In this document: positions 59,772 to 64,000 of the stretch, piece by piece
Numbering within the stretch: the first letter of the stretch is position 1
Layout: every line of letters starts with the position of its first letter
From: Agrocybe praecox
Taxonomy: Eukaryota; Basidiomycota; Agaricomycetes; Agaricales; Agrocybaceae
DNA length: 64,000 bases
Direction of reading: 5' to 3'
Assembly (NCBI GenBank): GCA_964017145.1
Contig: OZ024851.1
Span: forward strand, 434,001-498,000
The notes under the pieces: generated by a model
The model's database searches: none
What the model was told of the DNA's origin: nothing
What the model saw: the letters and a program-made list of their open reading frames with translations, nothing else
Program-made: the position numbers and the translations under genes

Positions 59772-62453
59772 ATGTCTTATCATCCTGCAAGGATGACTCC
59801 CGTGCCCGACTCCCAATCAACCTTAGACGACACGCAACATGTTCCAACGAGTACAGAGCATGTATTGCAAGCTTTCAAAGATGTATGGGAGGAATACTCC
59901 ACTTGGAGCATTGAAAATGGGGGAAACACTTTAGATAGTCTTTCTCATCCTTCTTTCCCCAGAAAACGCGACGAGGCAGAACATTCGACGCGTCATTCGC
60001 GTCTTCAACCAGACGAATCCAAAACCGTCGAAGATTGTTCCATTCTAGACTATGATAGAGCGAACTCGGAGCTCAGATCTTATGCTATACAAACAATAAC
60101 TATTGATCCTCATATCAATCTTCCCCCTTACCCACCTTATACTTCATGTGCCCCCACCTCACAGAATATTCTTGTGGGTGATGATTCACATTACCTGCCG
60201 TTTGTTCCATTTTCGGACGACCCAACTTATGATTTCAAAAACGACCTCGAAATATATCACTATGTTGAATGGCAGAGGCCTATCATTACGCCGGATGGTA
60301 AGTTTATCTTGTCCGCTAAAATAGCCATACTCTAAACCCTTCCTCGTTATAGAGCAGGTCATTTCTCTTGAAGCGCTCAAAAGGCTTCTATCTAATCACA
60401 AACTAAGCAAATTGACAATTGAAAATACAGAAGTCCTTCCGATGGACACTGCTTCTACTATTGCGCTTGTTGAGAAACGGTGTGTCACTCCATAGAGGCA
60501 TAATCAATAACTGACAATTTATGTCAGAGATTTCCCGACATATCCTGGTCTTTCACTCACTCCCAAAGTAGATCTACATACGTACGGTGGGCCTAAAAGG
60601 ATCACCAAATATTTTCTTGATTATTTTTGCACCAATGCTAGCTGTGTTATAGGATTCTGCACGATGCATGACCAAGCGTGTAAGTCGAGCACTTTTGCTG
60701 TGAGCGAATTTTAACCTCAGGCTTTCTAGTTGTCGAAGCTCAAGTTCCAAAACCTAACCGGGTGCCTTCTCGTCGCAAACCTATTGAAGTCGCAAATTCT
60801 CCTTGCGGAGACGACTGTTTTCTTCGACCTCTTGGAGATACCAAGCCACAAGATACTGTATGGTCGACAGAAGATGAAGAACTTTTCTCACTTGCGTATG
60901 GATATGAACCTGATGTGCTTGCTTGTGATCTTGCTGTTATCTGCCGCAAATCATGTCGTGAGGTACTTCCAATGGATGTGTGCCGTGTAATGATTGATAC
61001 AAATGTTTTATTTGCAGGTTTGGCAGCGCCAGCAAAATCAACCATCCGCCTTAGTAACTCGTCATACCGGTAAATCAAAGCATATAGTACAGTCGAGAAA
61101 CAAATTCGGTAGGGAATCTTCTTTCGCTCTTAGTCAACCGCCCACACTCATGACTAACGTTTTTGACCCCAGACGATGTACTCCCAAGCATATTCACCCC
61201 GTATGTCCGCCTATCTATTTTATCCAAACGATATGCTCAATTCCTGGGGGAAGAAATGATCCATGCAGGCATAGCGGTTCATGTAACACTACGAATTGTG
61301 AATGTTACCGGAACAAATCGCATTGTCATACGCGATGTGGATGCAATAAGACGTGTACGTTTTTGAACCACCCGTTATATAACATGTTTTTATCGTGTAT
61401 TTCGTTAAAGGTTCAAGGAGATGGAAAGGGTGTACATGTGGCAATTTAGGAATTGCTCGCTTATGCCGAACGAAAAAATGTTCTTGCTTTCGCGCGCACA
61501 TTGAATGTGATCCAGGCGTTTGCACTAGTTGTGAATCCAGGTGAGCTTTCCTGCCTTTGCCTGCACATTTTCATACATTCTTACTCTCCTATTCTTATTC
61601 CAGATGTAAGTAAACAATAATCGTTCGTAAAAACAATGCTTACGGTTCTATTTTAGCTCTAAGCTCAAACTTGTGCTGTAATGTTGGCATACAAAAGGGA
61701 ACATTTAAGGTACCTCAACAAATCTCTCCTATAACTTGGTTTACTTATTTTTTCTAGTCTACTGAAGTACGAGAAAGTCGATACGGGTCAGGTTTATTCA
61801 TGTGCGAGCCCTGTGAGGAAGGCGAGCTTATCACGGGTAAATGCACAGTTATCTTGCCACTTCAATAACCAGCCAAGTTGAACTAAATATTAAAACGCGC
61901 AGAATATGTTGGTGAAATGATTTATGAACCAACCGTCATTTCGCGCAAGTAAGTTGTCTCGCAATTCATACGCAAAGAGTCTGCTGACTCATTGGCTGGC
62001 TTTACAGTCTCCACGCCAAGCACCGGCAAAGATCATACGTCTTTGGAGTCAACCCTACAGTTTCGCTCGACGGCTCTCACGTTGGAAATGAATCAAGGTA
62101 TATTAATCACAGCGAGTCCCCCAACTGCAGTACGAAGGGTAGGTTGTTAATCACTGGTTGATAAACAAACCCAACTTAGCCCAAAAACCATAGTTCTTCG
62201 CGTCAACGGATCTCATCGCATAGGCATTTATGCTGGTAAGTGTAGGCACTTGGACCCCCTTTCTCACGTCAATGAATCTCCTTCACCTGCAGCGCGCTCG
62301 TTACAAGAAGGCGACGAACTTTTTATCAACTACGGTCCGGGATTCTGGGAGTCAAATACCAACAATACGAGCCAGTCCGTTCCCAACGTATCCATTTTAA
62401 ATCCGACACACAGCGACCTGAACGATTGCGACGTACAGACAACTCGAAACTAG
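59772..62453 (+). CDS. EZH2: E(z)/EZH2-type CXC-SET histone methyltransferase
   Basis: About 14 exons: 59772-60297, 60353-60479, 60528-60679, 60730-60962, 61018-61108, 61173-61200, 61254-61354, 61411-61540, about 61664-61709, 61758-61836, 61903-61948, 62008-62138, 62194-62235 and 62293-62453. They give roughly 630 residues. The cysteine-rich CXC module (CRHSGSCNTTNCECY, CHTRCGCNKTCSRRWKGCTC, CSCFRAHIECDPGVC) directly precedes a SET domain. The SET has RESRYGSGLF, the catalytic ESRYINHSESPNC (NHS motif) and GDELFINYGPGFW. CXC followed by SET is specific to E(z) proteins, the catalytic subunit of PRC2, which methylates histone H3 lysine 27. The N-terminal half is divergent. The junction around 61541-61663 is uncertain: either one 123-nt intron or a very small extra exon. 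The gene is convergent with the TDG gene, 71 bp away. Confidence 0.85.
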
Positions 62454-62524
62454 ACTCATAGATGTTGAATTGCCGATAAAATACTACACTACATACATTA
62501 TTGCATACATGATTCACTTATGAA

Positions 62525-63755
62525 TCAATTAATCATGATCGCGGGGATATTGGATGTATCGATTGTTCCTGCCTTCAGTCCCTCCGAAAATATTCGCAAA
62601 TCACGAAACTGTTGCACTTTGTCGGATTTCTAAGTGAAAAGTGATCAGAGAAAGAAAGATCTCCGGCTGTGTGAATTATACCTGGTAACGAACGACTCGA
62701 CCAGATGTGCTTGATACAGCAAAGAAAAGCGTCTCTCTGTGGGTTCCTTCCCTGTCGGGATGCACCACCTTGTAAAGTTGAAGGCCAACAGTAGCTTTTT
62801 CTTTCGCTTTCCCTCTCTTGCCTTTAGTCTTAACTGTTGCATCGTCGGGCATTTTCGCTTCTGATTTGACAATATCTGCGATACCTAGCCCCACGAAACA
62901 GACAATTCGGGGTCTATATTTGACTACTTTGCTGAAGAGAATCGAGACACCCGAAACCTGCTCGGTTCTGGATAATTCCACTTGCTAGGAAGGACCATGG
63001 GGGTCAAACACGCCTCGAACATGACGTGTAACATACCTCGACTGTTGGGCGAGCAACCAGATTTGTCTATGAATTATAAAGCGCAGTTATCAGTGTTCCG
63101 GGATGTTAGGAAATGAACCCCATCTTACTAAACCGATAGAAAATTTGACCGGAAGGGACGAATCTTCTCTGGGATCCAGCCGTCGCGACGTTAGGCCTAG
63201 AAAGCAATCGGCATATTACAGTTGACTTCACCCAACCTGCGTACCAGATTCATGTAGACAGCTCCAGAAATGATTGTTTGGGTTACCATAATGATGACCT
63301 ATTTCCGCAGACTGCTTCCCAGGACTGAACGTTGAACCACGATGAGTCGTTGTATCGTAGAAGAGGCTAGTGACGTACTTGATACCACAGAACATGACTA
63401 TGTCCTCTTTAGTTCAACTCATAGCAATGAGGAAACTGAGTAGATAATATTTACTGTCAAGTCCCACTTCTAGATGATCCTCAAGTTCTTGTAGGTCTTC
63501 ATATACTCTGACTTTGGTGTTGCTGGAGCCCGATTTCGACTTTTTCGTCAGGGAGAGACTCTTCGATGTTGTAATTGGTGGCGGATCCACATTTTCATGT
63601 TTCCTTTTTCCAAGAAATGAAGAGCTGGGGCTAATCTGGCCCTTTGTAAATGCGAACCGCGCGAAGGGATTTATTCTTTCTTCGGAGCCCCCTTCACCGC
63701 GTGTATCTTCCTCGTTGACCCCCTCTTCTGTTTGTAAAGCGAGATTCTCGAGCAT
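62525..63755 (-). CDS. mismatch-specific thymine/uracil-DNA glycosylase (TDG/MUG family)
   Basis: Seven exons: 63755-63455, 63404-63377, 63324-63245, 63196-63129, 63066-63037, 62984-62682 and 62629-62525, giving 304 residues, all GT-AG and in phase. The catalytic motif, rebuilt across two introns, is FCGINPGKQSAEIGHHYGNP (Asn of GINPG is the TDG-type catalytic residue). It is followed by NNHFWSCLHESG. The second UDG motif is AVSSTSGRVVRYQ (family usual: MPSSSARC-like). The first 90 residues are polar and probably disordered. A Lys/Gly-rich insert (TVKTKGKRGKAKEK) lies in exon 6. The enzyme removes T or U from G mismatches produced by deamination of 5-methylcytosine or cytosine, initiating base-excision repair in the nucleus. 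The start ATG at 63755 is the first in frame. Confidence 0.85.
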
Positions 63756-64000
63756 GTTTTGTCGCCGAAAGTTTTATTCCAGCAGATTCCAATGGAGTAC
63801 TTGCGTCCTCGCCTTCGGTAGTAAAGACTAGGAATTACGGTGGCCTGGAACCGCCAGGATGTTTTTAGTTTTATCTTTTGACACTGGGCATTCGTGGCTC
63901 CTTCAGGTTTTATCAAAAACAAGATCCGCACAAAAGTTAAATCGCTGAATTTCGCCTGAAAGAGTGTTAGATGATCTTGGTAGTGCAGCGCGAAGGTAGT
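63756..64000. other. upstream flank of TDG gene, window edge
   Basis: Promoter side of the glycosylase gene. No other gene is visible before the window ends. Confidence 0.4.

Noticed and set aside
1..64000. tRNA or rRNA genes
   Set aside because: I scanned for T-loop-like GTTCRANNC words with paired stems; isolated matches such as near 36067 lack a foldable cloverleaf.

Overview
This window is nuclear DNA of a filamentous fungus, almost certainly an agaricomycete (mushroom-forming) basidiomycete. The genes are cut by many short introns, mostly 46-70 nt with GT-AG ends. Several families typical of this group are present: DUF6533 seven-helix proteins, DUF6589 transposon proteins, HET-domain proteins, multi-exon P450s and a fungalysin. 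There are no operons and no prokaryotic features. All exon maps were built by hand from splice signals, reading frame and family conservation, so single-junction errors are possible.

Layout. 0.5-2.7 kb: HET-domain gene (-). 3.3-3.7 kb: decayed SDR fragment. 4.7-9.6 kb: a conserved block with an F-box protein (-), an Alba-domain protein (-) and the kinetochore protein Mis12 (+); the last two share a 257-bp divergent promoter. 10.9-11.8 kb: a 958-bp fold-back element. 13.2-14.1 kb: HPP-family membrane protein. 15.7-17.8 kb: cytochrome P450. 18.0-18.9 kb: small TIR element carrying an acidic ORF. 19.4-20.5 kb: BTB/POZ protein. 20.6-27.4 kb: a 6.8-kb DNA transposon with convergent, apparently intact DUF6589 and RecQ-like helicase genes. 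29.4-31.5 kb: second P450. 32.0-32.4 kb: MITE-like cluster of the palindrome TGACTAGTCA. 32.6-35.0 kb: second HET gene, paralogous to the first but inverted. 36.6-37.9 kb and 45.7-47.1 kb: two DUF6533 paralogs in opposite orientation with matching nine-exon structures. They enclose a small secreted repeat peptide with Kex2-like sites (38.2-38.6 kb), a low-complexity gene and the fungal tRNA ligase TRL1 (41.8-45.0 kb). 49.1-51.8 kb: secreted M36 metalloprotease. 52.0-59.4 kb: spliceosomal helicase BRR2 (-). 59.8-62.5 kb: E(z)/EZH2-type CXC-SET histone methyltransferase (+). 62.5-63.8 kb: mismatch-specific TDG/MUG DNA glycosylase (-).

Core cell-biology genes (Mis12, Alba, TRL1, BRR2, EZH2-like, TDG) sit in compact blocks. 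The accessory stretch from 10 to 48 kb alternates transposons with HET, P450, DUF6533 and BTB genes. The observations most worth following are the Kex2-type repeat-peptide precursor at 38.2-38.6 kb and the two-gene DUF6589/RecQ transposon. Three unrelated TIR elements also all sit between TA dinucleotides.
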